Shown: positions 47,550 through 57,040 of the stretch, piece after piece
Numbering within the stretch: position 1 is the stretch's first letter
Layout: every line of letters begins with the position of its first letter
Assembly (NCBI RefSeq): GCF_018622995.1
Contig: NZ_CP076022.1
Span: 1,922,001-1,986,000, forward strand
Origin: Arthrobacter jiangjiafuii
GTDB taxonomy: Bacteria; Actinomycetota; Actinomycetes; Actinomycetales; Micrococcaceae
Length of the DNA stretch: 64,000 nucleotides
Direction: 5' to 3'
The notes under the pieces: model-generated
Databases searched by the model: none
Told to the model about the DNA's origin: nothing
The model's input: only the letters and a program-made list of their open reading frames with translations
Position numbers and translations under genes: made by a program

Positions 47550-48554
47550 GTGTCCCCAACATCCGCCGGCACGCCGGTTAGTTCCTCCCCCGCACCCGGC
47601 ACGCCGGCGGCACGCAAGACGGTGCGCTCCCTGGCGGTCGCCTCGCTGGCGGCCAACATCGCCATTGTCGTCACCGGCGGCGCCGTCCGACTGACTGCGT
47701 CCGGCCTGGGCTGCCCGGAGTGGCCGCTGTGCACCCCGGACTCGCTCACCACCACACCGGAGATGGGCCTGCACGGCGTCATCGAGTTCGGGAACCGGAT
47801 GCTGACCTTCGTGCTGGCAGCCATCGCCTTCGCCATGGTCTTCAGCGTCTGGAAGGACCGTGCCGCGCGCCCGGACCTGTTCCGGCTTTCGGTCATCCTG
47901 CTCGCCGGGATTCCCGCCCAGGCCCTCCTCGGCGGCATCACCGTCTGGACCGGGCTGAACCCCTGGATCGTCGGCGGGCACTTCATCCTGTCCATGGTGC
48001 TCATTGTCCTGGCCACCGTCCTGGTCAACCGGGCCTGGCTCACCCCGGCGCAGCTGGTTGCCATGAACGGGCCGCTGGCCGGCCGGACCCTGCGGCCGCT
48101 GCTTGGCGCGCTGGGCGTGCTTTCAGCCCTGTCAGTGGTACTCGGCGTCATCGTCACCGGCTCCGGCCCGCATGCCGGGGACCATGGTGCGGCCCGCAAC
48201 GGGCTGTCCCCGGACCTGATGACCCGGCTCCACGTGGTTCCGGTCTACCTGCTGGTCTTTGCCCTGATCGTGTCCCTGTACCTGGTGCACCGGCACACCA
48301 CGGACGGCCGGCTGCGCCGCTCCCTGCTGCTGCTGACCGCTGTCGTCCTGATCCAGGCAGTCATTGGATACACGCAGCACTTCCTGCACCTGCCGATCAT
48401 CCTGGTGGGCCTGCACATGCTTGGCGCCTCACTGCTCACCGCTGCTGCCGCCCATGTGGTCTATACCGGCTTCGCCCGCCGCGTGCCCGGCGTGGATCCC
48501 GTCGACGCGACGTCCTCGGAGACTGTGCAGTCCCGGAGTGCCGGCCGCCGGTAA
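47550..48554 (+). CDS. ctaA: haem A synthase (COX15/CtaA)
   Basis: 334 aa, eight TM helices. Converts haem O to haem A for cytochrome aa3 oxidase. Landmarks: TGGAVRLTASGLGCPEWPLC (Cys pair region), HGVIEFGNRMLTFV, GGITVWTGLNPWIVGGHF, TRLHVVPVY and GLHMLGASLLTA, with His ligands in each helix. GTG 47550 is preferred because GGAG lies 9 nt upstream; ATG 47535 is in frame but overlaps the permease end without a ribosome site. Confidence 0.95.
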   Translation: MSPTSAGTPVSSSPAPGTPAARKTVRSLAVASLAANIAIVVTGGAVRLTASGLGCPEWPLCTPDSLTTTPEMGLHGVIEFGNRMLTFVLAAIAFAMVFSVWKDRAARPDLFRLSVILLAGIPAQALLGGITVWTGLNPWIVGGHFILSMVLIVLATVLVNRAWLTPAQLVAMNGPLAGRTLRPLLGALGVLSALSVVLGVIVTGSGPHAGDHGAARNGLSPDLMTRLHVVPVYLLVFALIVSLYLVHRHTTDGRLRRSLLLLTAVVLIQAVIGYTQHFLHLPIILVGLHMLGASLLTAAAAHVVYTGFARRVPGVDPVDATSSETVQSRSAGRR

Positions 48555-48589
48555 GCCCGGGCGTTTTCGGGGGCTGCCACCAAGGTCCA

Positions 48590-48621
48590 GGGCCGGATTC
48601 CTTCGGGAATCCGGCCCTTTT
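48590..48621 (+). terminator. rho-independent terminator of ctaA
   Basis: Perfect 12-bp stem GGGCCGGATTCC-TTCG-GGAATCCGGCCC followed by TTTT, 36 bp after the ctaA stop. UUCG tetraloop. Confidence 0.93.
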
Positions 48622-48632
48622 GCGTTCCACCC

Positions 48633-49089
48633 CAGTGTGGGGCTAATGCCGGAAAGGCCGACGGATACCGGCATCGTCCCGACACTCGGCGGGCCGGCAG
48701 GGCATCACCCCGACACTCGACCTTCCGAGCGCCGCGAGTGTGGAGCTAATGACGTTCTGCTTCGCCCACTGGGTCCCACTCGTCGTCCACCTCCGTGACG
48801 GCTTGTGATACCTTGTCCCCGCGCCACCGAGCGCCGAGAGTGCAGTTATGGAGATTGCGGCCCGCTGATAGTCGCCACACATGTACTCTCGCGGTCCGGG
48901 GAGGGGTCCTTTCCGGCGTTATGTGCACTCTCGGCGTCGAGTGTGCAGCTAATGCCGTTCTGCTTCGCCGAGTGTGGAGCCAATCCCGGAAAGGCCGAGG
49001 GATACCGGCATCGTCCCGACACTCGGCGGGCCGGCGAAGGCGTCACGCCGACACTCGGCGGGCCGGCAGGGCCTGACCTCAACACTCGA
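48633..49089. repeat. array of CGAGTGT/ACACTCG repeats between ctaA and ctaB
   Basis: About a dozen copies or near-copies of a GAGTGT-centred element occur in both orientations. Forward type CGAGTGTGGAGCTAAT: 48633 (CAGTGT), 48735, 48938, 48969. Reverse type CGACACTCG: 48680, 48711, 49017, 49049, 49081 (AACACTCG). Related CGAGAGTGCA/TGCACTCTCG: 48835, 48885, 48924. Larger blocks are duplicated: 48735-48766 matches 48938-48969 with two differences, and 48634-48698 matches 48970-49034 with few. A ~32-bp unit is further duplicated at 49003-49066. No convincing gene lies here. Confidence 0.9.
48832..48936. repeat. 13-bp perfect inverted repeat flanking 79 bp
   Basis: CGCCGAGAGTGCA at 48832-48844 and its exact reverse complement at 48924-48936, in the middle of the repeat region. 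The 79 bp between differ in texture from the flanking repeats. Confidence 0.75.
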
Positions 49090-49137
49090 CCTTTCCAAGG
49101 CCGCCCGGCCCAAGGCAGCCCAGCCCTCCCGGACAGC

Positions 49138-49165
49138 AAAAAAGGACCGGAGCCTGCTCCGGTCC
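49138..49165 (-). terminator. rho-independent terminator of ctaB
   Basis: Minus strand: 10-bp stem GGACCGGAGC / GCTCCGGTCC with a tiny loop, then TTTTTT; 20 bp after the ctaB stop. Confidence 0.93.
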
Positions 49166-49184
49166 TTCATCACTTCACCAGCTG

Positions 49185-50129
49185 CTAGAGCAGCGGGCCG
49201 CCCACAAACGGATCGATCGCCAGGGCCAGGAACAGCACGGTGAGGTAGCTGATCGAACCATGGAAGACCTTCATGGCCGTCTTGTCGGTGAGGTTCTCAT
49301 GCTGGGCCCGGTTGTGCAGCCGGTGCGTTTCGGCCAGGAACCAGACACCGCTGAGCACGGCAGCCACGGTGTATACCCAGCCGGCGCCGCCCACGGGGAC
49401 CAGCAGCAGCGAGCAGGCCACGGTGGCGTAGGCGTAAAGGACAACCTGGACGGAGACCAGCTTGGCCCCGGCCACGGCGCCGAGCATCGGCACCGACGCA
49501 TTGCGGTAGTCCTCGCCGTACTTCATGGACAGCGGCCAGTAATGCGGCGGCGTCCACAGGAAGATGATCATGAAGAGGATGACGGCCGGCCATTCCACCG
49601 AGTTGGTGACTGCGGCCCACGCGATCAGCGCCGGCATGCAGCCTGCGGCTCCGCCCCAGACAATGTTCTGGGTGGTGCGGCGCTTGAGGATCAGGGTGTA
49701 GAGGACCACGTACAGCAGGATGGCACCCACGCCCAGGAGTCCGGTGAGCGGGTTGGCGCCGAACCACAGCAGGGCGATGGAAATGATGCCCAGGACCCAG
49801 GCGAACACCATGGCCTCGCGCGGAGTCACCTCGCCGGTGACCAGCGGACGGTTCTTGGTCCGCTTCATCAGCTTGTCCATGTCGCGGTCGATATAGCAGT
49901 TGAACGCACCTGCGCTGCCGGCTGCGAGGGCACCGCCGATCATGGTGAAGACCACCAGCCAGAGATCCGGAAGGCCACCCTGGGCGAAGATCATTGTGGG
50001 CAGCGTGGTCACCAGCAGCAGTTCAATGACCCGGGGTTTGGTCAGTGCCACATAAGCACGGAGCTTACGGCCTGCCGTCATCTTGCCGGTCTGCACCGGA
50101 AGGTCGGCGGGGGCTTGCTGCGTTGTCAC
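49185..50129 (-). CDS. ctaB: haem O synthase (protohaem IX farnesyltransferase)
   Basis: 314 aa, UbiA-type prenyltransferase with about nine TM helices. First Asp-rich motif [20 protein letters not shown], second [13 protein letters not shown], plus [13 protein letters not shown]. Adds farnesyl to haem B, feeding ctaA. ATG 50129. Tail to tail with ctaA across the 630-bp repeat region. Confidence 0.96.
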   Translation of the reverse strand: MTTQQAPADLPVQTGKMTAGRKLRAYVALTKPRVIELLLVTTLPTMIFAQGGLPDLWLVVFTMIGGALAAGSAGAFNCYIDRDMDKLMKRTKNRPLVTGEVTPREAMVFAWVLGIISIALLWFGANPLTGLLGVGAILLYVVLYTLILKRRTTQNIVWGGAAGCMPALIAWAAVTNSVEWPAVILFMIIFLWTPPHYWPLSMKYGEDYRNASVPMLGAVAGAKLVSVQVVLYAYATVACSLLLVPVGGAGWVYTVAAVLSGVWFLAETHRLHNRAQHENLTDKTAMKVFHGSISYLTVLFLALAIDPFVGGPLL

Positions 50130-50499
50130 GGGGCGATCACATCATCCATTCTGGGCCGGAAAAGTCCACCATCATCATAGCCTCTATCGGCTGTAGAAAA
50201 CGAAGCCCTGCGTTGCCCTGCCCGCAGGCCGCATATCTGCCTTCGGGGTCTCACTCCGGAAAGGATACGCCCATTGCCCCAGCCCACGGGATAAGGTTGG
50301 AACGGACCTTTCCCGGCGGCATCACAATCGCCGCCAGGGGCAGCACCATGCAGGGCAAAAATAAAACCGCCACCGGCGGTATGGATTATCCGCATCCGCC
50401 GGTTGTAGTGGTTAGTGAACCGGGCGCTATGAAAAGGGTGCCCGGTCAGTCTCCGGCGTTTCATCGCCGGTCATCTGTAAAGAGAGGGGCCCGGTAAAC
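50130..50499. other. 370-bp divergent ctaB/tkt intergenic region
   Basis: Holds the promoters of ctaB and tkt, which I cannot place with confidence. A 49-codon open frame (50348-50497) with AGGGG 7 nt before its ATG ends 2 bp before the tkt start, but its third-position GC is low and I do not recognise the product, so I do not call it a gene. A short GC palindrome occurs near 50370-50380. Confidence 0.5.
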
Positions 50500-52698
50500 G
50501 TGCCACATATGGAAGAGCAAGAACTGACCTGGACAGACCTGGACCGCAAGGCAGTGGACACTGTCCGCGTCCTGGCCGCCGACGCCGTCGAAAAGGTCGG
50601 CAACGGACACCCGGGCACGGCCATGAGCCTGGCCCCGGCAGCCTACCTGCTGTTCCAGAAGCTGATGCGCCACGATCCCTCGGACCCCCAGTGGACCGGC
50701 CGTGACCGCTTCGTGCTCTCCCCCGGACACACGTCACTGACGCTTTACATCCAGCTGTTCCTCTCCGGCTACGGACTGGAAATCGAAGATCTGGAATCAC
50801 TGCGCACCTGGGGCTCCAAGACCCCCGGCCACCCCGAATACCGCCACACCGCCGGCGTCGAAATCACCACCGGACCGCTGGGCCAGGGCCTGGCCTCCTC
50901 CGTGGGCTTCGCGTTTGCCCAGCGCCGGCTCCGCGGCCTGCTCGACGCCGATGCGCCGCAGGGGCAGAGCCCGTTCGACCACACCATCTGGGTGATCGCG
51001 TCCGACGGCGACCTGCAGGAAGGCGTCACGTCCGAGGCCTCCTCGCTGGCCGGCCACCAGGAACTGGGCAACCTCGTTGTCATCTACGACGAGAACCACA
51101 TCTCGATTGAAGACGACACGGACATCGCCTTCACCGAAGACGTCCTCAAGCGCTACGAGGCCTACGGCTGGCACACCCAGCGCGTGGACTGGACCAAGAC
51201 CGGCGAATACGTCGAGGATGTCAACGAGCTTTACGGCGCACTGCTCGCTGCCAAGGCCGAGACCAACAAGCCGTCCATCATTTCGCTGCGCACCATCATC
51301 GGCTGGCCGTCCCCGACGAAGCAGAACACGGGCAAGATCCACGGCTCTGCGCTCGGCAAGGACGAGGTTGCCGCACTGAAGGAAGTTCTCGGCTTCGATC
51401 CGCGGAAGTCCTTCGACGTCGATCCCGCCGTCCTGGAGCACACCCGCCAGGCCGTTGCCCGCGGCGCCGGAGAGCGCGCCGAGTGGAACAAGGGCTTCGA
51501 GGCCTGGAAGGCAGCCAACGACGACGGCGCCGCCCTCCTGGAGCGCATCAGCACCGGAACGCTGCCCGAGGGTTGGGAAAAGGCACTGCCGGAGTTCGAA
51601 GCCGGCAAGGATGTCTCCACCCGCGCCGCTTCCGGCAAGGTCCTCTCCGCGATCGGCCCGGTACTCCCCGAGCTGTGGGGCGGCTCCGCTGACCTGGCCG
51701 AATCCAACAACACCACCATCGAGGGATCCCCGTCCTTCATCCCGGCCTCCAAGCAGACCAGCGCCTGGTCCGGCAGCCCGTACGGACGGGTGCTCCACTT
51801 CGGCATCCGCGAGCATGCCGCCGCCGCCATCGTCAACGGCATCACCATGCACAGCGGGACCCGCGCCTTCTCGGGCACGTTCCTGATCTTCAGCGACTAC
51901 CAGCGCCCGGCCATCCGCCTGGGTGCCCTGATGGGCGTTCCCTCGATCTACGTCTGGACGCACGACTCGATCGGCCTGGGTGAAGACGGACCCACCCACC
52001 AGCCGGTGGAGCAGCTGGCCTCGCTGCGCGCCATCCCGGGCCTGGACGTTGTCCGCCCCGGCGACGCCAACGAGGTGGCCGTGGCCTGGAAGACCATCCT
52101 GGAGAACACGGAGAACCCGGCCGGCATCGTGCTCACCCGCCAGAACATCCCCACCTACCCGCGCGGCGACGGCGAAGCCACGGCTGAGTCCTTCGCCTCC
52201 GCAGAGGGTGTTTCCCGCGGCGGTTACGTCCTGGCCGAAGCGGTCCGCGACGGCGCCGTCGTTCCTGCCGATGTAATCCTCATCGGCACCGGCTCCGAGG
52301 TCCAGCTGGCCGTGGCTGCCCGCGAGGCCCTGGCCGCAGAGGGCATCGCCGCCCGCGTCGTGTCCGTGCCTTCCCTGGAGTGGTTCAACAAACAGGACGC
52401 CGCCTACCGCGAAGCCGTGCTGCCCAAGGACATCAAGGCACGCGTGTCCGTCGAAGCCGGGATTGCCCAGGGCTGGCGCGAACTGGTTGGCGACGCCGGC
52501 CGCAGCGTCTCGCTGGAGCACTTCGGCGCCTCGGCCGACTACAAGACGCTCTACCGCGAATTCGGCATCACCGCCGAGGCGGTTGCGGAAGCAGCACGTG
52601 AGTCCATGGCTGCAGCCAACGGCTCCGACACGGCGCCGGCGGGTACCACTGCGGCGCCGTCCGGGGAAGAGTCCACCGAGACCGGCGACCAGAAGTAA
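50500..52698 (+). CDS. tkt: transketolase
   Basis: 732 aa. Thiamine-diphosphate enzyme of the pentose phosphate pathway. Thiamine and metal sites: [50 protein letters not shown] with [11 protein letters not shown] (GDG...N motif), [18 protein letters not shown], and catalytic Glu in [15 protein letters not shown]-terminal Ala/Thr/Ser-rich tail of ~25 residues is extra. GTG 50500 fits the GAGGGG site; ATG 50509 is in frame. First gene of the tkt-tal-pgi-zwf-opcA-pgl operon. Confidence 0.97.
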   Translation: MPHMEEQELTWTDLDRKAVDTVRVLAADAVEKVGNGHPGTAMSLAPAAYLLFQKLMRHDPSDPQWTGRDRFVLSPGHTSLTLYIQLFLSGYGLEIEDLESLRTWGSKTPGHPEYRHTAGVEITTGPLGQGLASSVGFAFAQRRLRGLLDADAPQGQSPFDHTIWVIASDGDLQEGVTSEASSLAGHQELGNLVVIYDENHISIEDDTDIAFTEDVLKRYEAYGWHTQRVDWTKTGEYVEDVNELYGALLAAKAETNKPSIISLRTIIGWPSPTKQNTGKIHGSALGKDEVAALKEVLGFDPRKSFDVDPAVLEHTRQAVARGAGERAEWNKGFEAWKAANDDGAALLERISTGTLPEGWEKALPEFEAGKDVSTRAASGKVLSAIGPVLPELWGGSADLAESNNTTIEGSPSFIPASKQTSAWSGSPYGRVLHFGIREHAAAAIVNGITMHSGTRAFSGTFLIFSDYQRPAIRLGALMGVPSIYVWTHDSIGLGEDGPTHQPVEQLASLRAIPGLDVVRPGDANEVAVAWKTILENTENPAGIVLTRQNIPTYPRGDGEATAESFASAEGVSRGGYVLAEAVRDGAVVPADVILIGTGSEVQLAVAAREALAAEGIAARVVSVPSLEWFNKQDAAYREAVLPKDIKARVSVEAGIAQGWRELVGDAGRSVSLEHFGASADYKTLYREFGITAEAVAEAARESMAAANGSDTAPAGTTAAPSGEESTETGDQK

Positions 52699-52751
52699 TT
52701 CCAGCGTCGCATTTCCACAGCTACGCAAAGCACTTACAAGGAGAGACATTC

Positions 52752-53867
52752 ATGACTTCCACCCCCACCGCACGGCTTTCCGAAGCCGGCGTATCCATCT
52801 GGCTGGACGACCTGTCCCGCGAACGCATCGTCTCCGGTTCCCTCAAGGACCTGATCGAGCACAAGAACGTCGTCGGCGTCACCACCAACCCGAGCATCTT
52901 CGCTGCGGCCCTTGCCAACGGTGAGTCCTACGCCGCCCAGGTGCAGCAGCTCTCCCGCTCGGGAGCCGACGTCGACAAGGCCGTCTTCGAAATCACCACC
53001 GATGATGTGCTCCAGGCCTGCGATGTGTTCGCCCCGGTGGCCGAGGCCACGCACGGCGTCGACGGCCGCGTCTCCATCGAGGTCGACCCCCGCCTGTCCC
53101 GCGATACCGAAGGCACCATCAAGGAAGCCCGCGAGCTGTTCGACAAGGTCGGCCGCTACAACGTGCTGATCAAGATCCCGGCCACCAAGGAGGGCCTGCC
53201 GGCAATCTCCGCGACGCTGGCCGCCGGGATCAGCGTCAATGTCACGCTGATCTTCTCCCTGGAGCGCTACCGCGAGGTCATCAACGCCTACATGGTGGGC
53301 ATTGAGCAGGCCCGGGAAAACGGCCACGACCTGTCCAAGATCCATTCCGTGGCGTCGTTCTTCGTCTCCCGCGTGGACGCCGAGATCGACAAGCGCCTCG
53401 AGGCCATCGGCACCGACGAGGCCCTGGCCCTGAAGGGCAAGGCCGGACTGGCCAATGCCCGCCTGGCCTACCAGGTCTTCGAAGAGCAGTTCGCCACCGA
53501 GCGCTGGGCAGTGCTGGCCGAAGCCGGCGCCAATGCCCAGCGCCCGCTGTGGGCCTCCACCGGCGTCAAGGATCCGGCCCTGCCGGACACCCTGTACGTC
53601 ACCGGCCTGGTGGCCCCGCACACAGTGAACACCATGCCGGAGAAGACGCTGGACGCCACGGCGGACCACGGCGAGGTGACCGGAGACACGATCACCGGCA
53701 CCTACGCGGAGTCCAACGCGGTCCTGGACCAGCTGGACGGGCTCGGGATCTCCTACACCGACGTCGTCGAACAGCTTGAAACCGAAGGCCTGGACAAGTT
53801 CGTGGTCAGCTGGGGAGAACTCCTGGAGACCGTGAAGACCGCGCTGGACAACGCAAAAGAGGCATAA
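52752..53867 (+). CDS. tal: transaldolase
   Basis: 371 aa, the longer actinobacterial/cyanobacterial type. Motifs: [16 protein letters not shown], Schiff-base Lys in [28 protein letters not shown]-like [14 protein letters not shown] and [16 protein letters not shown] 52752 with AAGGAGAGA upstream. Transfers dihydroxyacetone units between sugar phosphates. Confidence 0.97.
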   Translation: MTSTPTARLSEAGVSIWLDDLSRERIVSGSLKDLIEHKNVVGVTTNPSIFAAALANGESYAAQVQQLSRSGADVDKAVFEITTDDVLQACDVFAPVAEATHGVDGRVSIEVDPRLSRDTEGTIKEARELFDKVGRYNVLIKIPATKEGLPAISATLAAGISVNVTLIFSLERYREVINAYMVGIEQARENGHDLSKIHSVASFFVSRVDAEIDKRLEAIGTDEALALKGKAGLANARLAYQVFEEQFATERWAVLAEAGANAQRPLWASTGVKDPALPDTLYVTGLVAPHTVNTMPEKTLDATADHGEVTGDTITGTYAESNAVLDQLDGLGISYTDVVEQLETEGLDKFVVSWGELLETVKTALDNAKEA

Positions 53868-53872
53868 GCAAA

Positions 53873-55501
53873 ATGACCACACTGTCCTTCGAAGCAGCCG
53901 CAGCTGCGCTGGCCGCCGTCGACAAGAACGTTCCTGCCCTGGTCCGTGACGAAGTCGCCACCCGCCTGCTCGCCCAGGATCCCACCCTGTGGGGCCCCGA
54001 CGCCGAAGCAGAGGCTTCCATCCGGTTGGGATGGTTGAACCCGTCAGCAGCCTCCCGGCCGCTCGTTGGACAGATCCGCAGGCTGCGGGAAGAACTGGCC
54101 GCCGAGGGAGTGACCCGCGTGGTCCTCGCCGGCATGGGCGGTTCTTCCCTGGCCCCGGAAGTCATCACCGGCACCGCGGGAGTGGAGCTGACGGTCCTGG
54201 ACTCCACGGATCCGGACGCTGTCCGGGCCGCCCTGGCCACCGGGCTGCAGGAGACCGTCATTGTGGTCTCCTCCAAGTCGGGTTCCACGGTGGAGACCGA
54301 CTCCCAGCGGCGCACCTTCGAGCAGGCGTTTACCGACGCCGGTATCGACGCGAAGTCCCGCATCGTCATTGTCACCGACCCGGGTTCACCCTTGGATGAG
54401 GCCGCCCGCGCGGCCGGTTACCGCGCAGTCTTTAACGCCGATCCCAACGTCGGCGGCCGCTACTCGGCGCTCACCGCCTTCGGCCTGGTCCCCTCGGGAC
54501 TTGCCGGCGCCGACATCGAGGCACTGCTGGACGACGCTGAGGATGCCCTGGAAATCCTCAGCGACAACGCCGAAGACAACATCGGCCTGCAACTCGGTGC
54601 CGCACTGGGCGGCACCGACCCGCTGCGCAACAAGGTCGTCATCGTTGATGAAGGATCCGGGCTGGCCGGCTTCCCCGACTGGGCCGAACAGCTCATTGCC
54701 GAATCCACCGGCAAGCTCGGCACCGGCCTGCTGCCCGTCGTCGCCGAACCCGGAGCACCGGAAACCGCATCCGGCGCCGCCGACGTGTTGACCGCCCGGC
54801 TGGTGGCCGTTGATTCCGACGCCGAACCCGTTGGCGACCAGGTGGTGGTGGCCGGCTCCCTCGGCGGGCAGATGATGCTGTGGGAATTCGCCACCGCCGT
54901 CGCCGGGCGCCTGCTGGGCATCAACCCGTTTGACCAGCCCGACGTCGAAGCAGCCAAGGTGGCTGCGCGCGGCCTGCTCGACGCGCGCCCCGAGGCCACC
55001 GAACCGTCCTTCGTGGACGGCTCCGTGGAGGTTCGCGGTCCGGCGGAGCTGCTCGGCGACGCCGGCACGCTGCGCGGCGCGCTGGACGCCCTGCTGGGCG
55101 CGCTGGACACCGACGGCTACCTGAGCATCCAGGTCTACCTGGACCGCGAGGCCCAGGGCGAACTGGCAGGCATCCGGCCGGAACTGGCCGCCGTCACCGG
55201 CCGGCCGGTGACCTTCGGCTGGGGGCCGCGGTTCCTGCACTCCACCGGGCAGTTCCACAAGGGCGGACCGGCGCAGGGTGTCTACCTGCAGGTCACCGGC
55301 ACCCCGCGCCAGGACCTGGCCATTCCGGGCCGGCCCTTCACCTTCGGCCAGCTCATCAGTGCCCAGGCAACCGGAGACGCCCAGGTCCTCGCTGACCAGG
55401 GCCGGCCCGTGCTGCGGCTGAACCTGCTGGACCGGGAGGCGGGGGTCCGCGAGCTCGAGGCTGCTGTCCGTTCCCTGTCCGCAGAAGGGGGTAACGCATA
55501 A
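53873..55501 (+). CDS. pgi: glucose-6-phosphate isomerase (tal-pgi-type domain)
   Basis: 542 aa. SIS-domain isomerase: VVLAGMGGSSLAPEVITG, VVSSKSGSTVETDSQ, DPNVGGRYSALTAFGL, and late WGPRFLHSTGQFHKGGP with the catalytic Lys/His. It belongs to the subfamily found as the C-terminal half of Tal-Pgi fusions, here a separate gene 5 bp after tal. Links glycolysis and the pentose phosphate pathway. ATG 53873. Confidence 0.92.
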   Translation: MTTLSFEAAAAALAAVDKNVPALVRDEVATRLLAQDPTLWGPDAEAEASIRLGWLNPSAASRPLVGQIRRLREELAAEGVTRVVLAGMGGSSLAPEVITGTAGVELTVLDSTDPDAVRAALATGLQETVIVVSSKSGSTVETDSQRRTFEQAFTDAGIDAKSRIVIVTDPGSPLDEAARAAGYRAVFNADPNVGGRYSALTAFGLVPSGLAGADIEALLDDAEDALEILSDNAEDNIGLQLGAALGGTDPLRNKVVIVDEGSGLAGFPDWAEQLIAESTGKLGTGLLPVVAEPGAPETASGAADVLTARLVAVDSDAEPVGDQVVVAGSLGGQMMLWEFATAVAGRLLGINPFDQPDVEAAKVAARGLLDARPEATEPSFVDGSVEVRGPAELLGDAGTLRGALDALLGALDTDGYLSIQVYLDREAQGELAGIRPELAAVTGRPVTFGWGPRFLHSTGQFHKGGPAQGVYLQVTGTPRQDLAIPGRPFTFGQLISAQATGDAQVLADQGRPVLRLNLLDREAGVRELEAAVRSLSAEGGNA

Positions 55502-57040
55502 ATGGCGGATGAGAAGCACAGTTCCAACCCGCTCCGGGATCCCCGCGACCGGCGGCTCAGCCGGATCGCCGGCCCCTCCTCGCTGGTGATCTTCGGTGTT
55601 ACCGGCGACCTGGCACGGAAGAAGCTCATTCCGGCCGTGTACGACCTGGCCAACCGCGGCCTGCTCCCGCCGAGTTTCTCCCTGGTCGGTTTCGGCCGCC
55701 GCCCTTGGAGCCATGAGGATTTCGCCGCCCAGGTCAAGGAATCGGTCCAGGCCCATGCCCGCACCCCGTTCGACGACGGCGTGTGGAAGCAGCTGGCGGA
55801 AGGAATCCGCTTCGTTGAGGGCGGCTTCGACAGCGACGAGGCGTTCGTGAACCTCAAAGACACGCTGCAGAGCCTCGACGCGGAGCGCGGCACCCGCGGC
55901 AACCATGCCTTCTACCTGTCGGTTCCGCCCAAGTCCTTTGAGGAGGTCTGCCAACAGCTCTCCCGCAACGGGCTGGCCAAGACCTCGCAGGGCAAATGGC
56001 GGCGCGTGGTTATCGAAAAGCCCTTCGGCCACGACCTGCAATCGGCCCGTGAGCTGAACAACGTGGTGGAGTCGGTCTTCCCCGCTGATTCGGTGTTCCG
56101 GATCGACCACTACCTGGGCAAGGAAACGGTCCAGAACATCCTGGCCCTGCGCTTCGCCAACCAGCTCTTCGAACCGATCTGGAATGCGAACTTCGTGGAC
56201 CACGTCCAGATCACCATGGCCGAGGACATCGGCATTGGCGGGCGGGCGGGATATTACGACGGCGTGGGCGCGGCCCGCGACGTCATCCAGAACCACCTGC
56301 TGCAGCTCCTGGCGCTCACCGCCATGGAAGAGCCCATTTCCTTCGACGCCGACCACCTGCGCGCGGAGAAGGAAAAGGTGCTCGCGGCCGTCCGGCTTCC
56401 GGAGGACCTGTCCAAGCACTCCGCACGCGGGCAGTACACCGGCGGCTGGCAGGGCGGCGAAAAGGTCACCGGATTCCTGGAGGAAGAGGGCTTCAACCCC
56501 GATTCCACCACCGAGACCTTCGCCGCGATCCGGCTGGACATCAACACCCGCCGCTGGGCCGGCGTCCCGTTCTACCTGCGCGCCGGCAAACGCCTGGGCC
56601 GGCGGGTGACCGAGATTGCCGTGGTGTTCAAGCGGGCTCCCAACCTGCTCTTCCGCGACCACAATGACCACGACTTCGGCCAGAACGCCGTGGTGATCCG
56701 GGTCCAGCCCGACGAAGGCGCCACCATCCGCTTCGGGTCCAAGGTCCCGGGCACGCAGATGGAAGTCCGGGATGTGTCCATGGACTTCGGCTACGGACAT
56801 TCCTTCACCGAATCCAGTCCCGAAGCCTATGAACGCCTGATCCTGGACGTATTGCTCGGCGAGCCGCCATTGTTCCCGCGGCATCAGGAGGTGGAGCTGT
56901 CCTGGAAGATCGTCGACCCGTTCGAGGAATACTGGGCATCCCTGGGCACACAGCCCGAGCCGTACGCCCCGGGCAGCTGGGGGCCGGAATCGGCCGATGA
57001 ACTGCTCGCCCAAGACGGAAGGACCTGGAGAAGGCCGTGA
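55502..57040 (+). CDS. zwf: glucose-6-phosphate 1-dehydrogenase
   Basis: 512 aa, expected length. NADP site VIFGVTGDLARKKLIPAVYDL, substrate motif RIDHYLGKETVQN (catalytic His/Lys), and FYLRAGKRLGRRVTEI. First step of the oxidative pentose phosphate pathway. ATG 55502 is immediately adjacent to the pgi stop; its own stop overlaps opcA. Confidence 0.98.
   Translation: MADEKHSSNPLRDPRDRRLSRIAGPSSLVIFGVTGDLARKKLIPAVYDLANRGLLPPSFSLVGFGRRPWSHEDFAAQVKESVQAHARTPFDDGVWKQLAEGIRFVEGGFDSDEAFVNLKDTLQSLDAERGTRGNHAFYLSVPPKSFEEVCQQLSRNGLAKTSQGKWRRVVIEKPFGHDLQSARELNNVVESVFPADSVFRIDHYLGKETVQNILALRFANQLFEPIWNANFVDHVQITMAEDIGIGGRAGYYDGVGAARDVIQNHLLQLLALTAMEEPISFDADHLRAEKEKVLAAVRLPEDLSKHSARGQYTGGWQGGEKVTGFLEEEGFNPDSTTETFAAIRLDINTRRWAGVPFYLRAGKRLGRRVTEIAVVFKRAPNLLFRDHNDHDFGQNAVVIRVQPDEGATIRFGSKVPGTQMEVRDVSMDFGYGHSFTESSPEAYERLILDVLLGEPPLFPRHQEVELSWKIVDPFEEYWASLGTQPEPYAPGSWGPESADELLAQDGRTWRRP

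Noticed and set aside
48633-49089. CRISPR array
   Set aside because: Repeats occur in both orientations with irregular spacing and near-identical intervening sequence; no cas genes nearby.
48643-49139. Small ORFs within the ctaA-ctaB intergenic region
   Set aside because: Their peptides repeat because the DNA repeats, they occur in several frames on both strands, and none has a ribosome site or known similarity.
50797-52749. 650-codon minus-strand frame opposite transketolase
   Set aside because: Shadow of a strongly conserved gene; sequence is low complexity with no family features.
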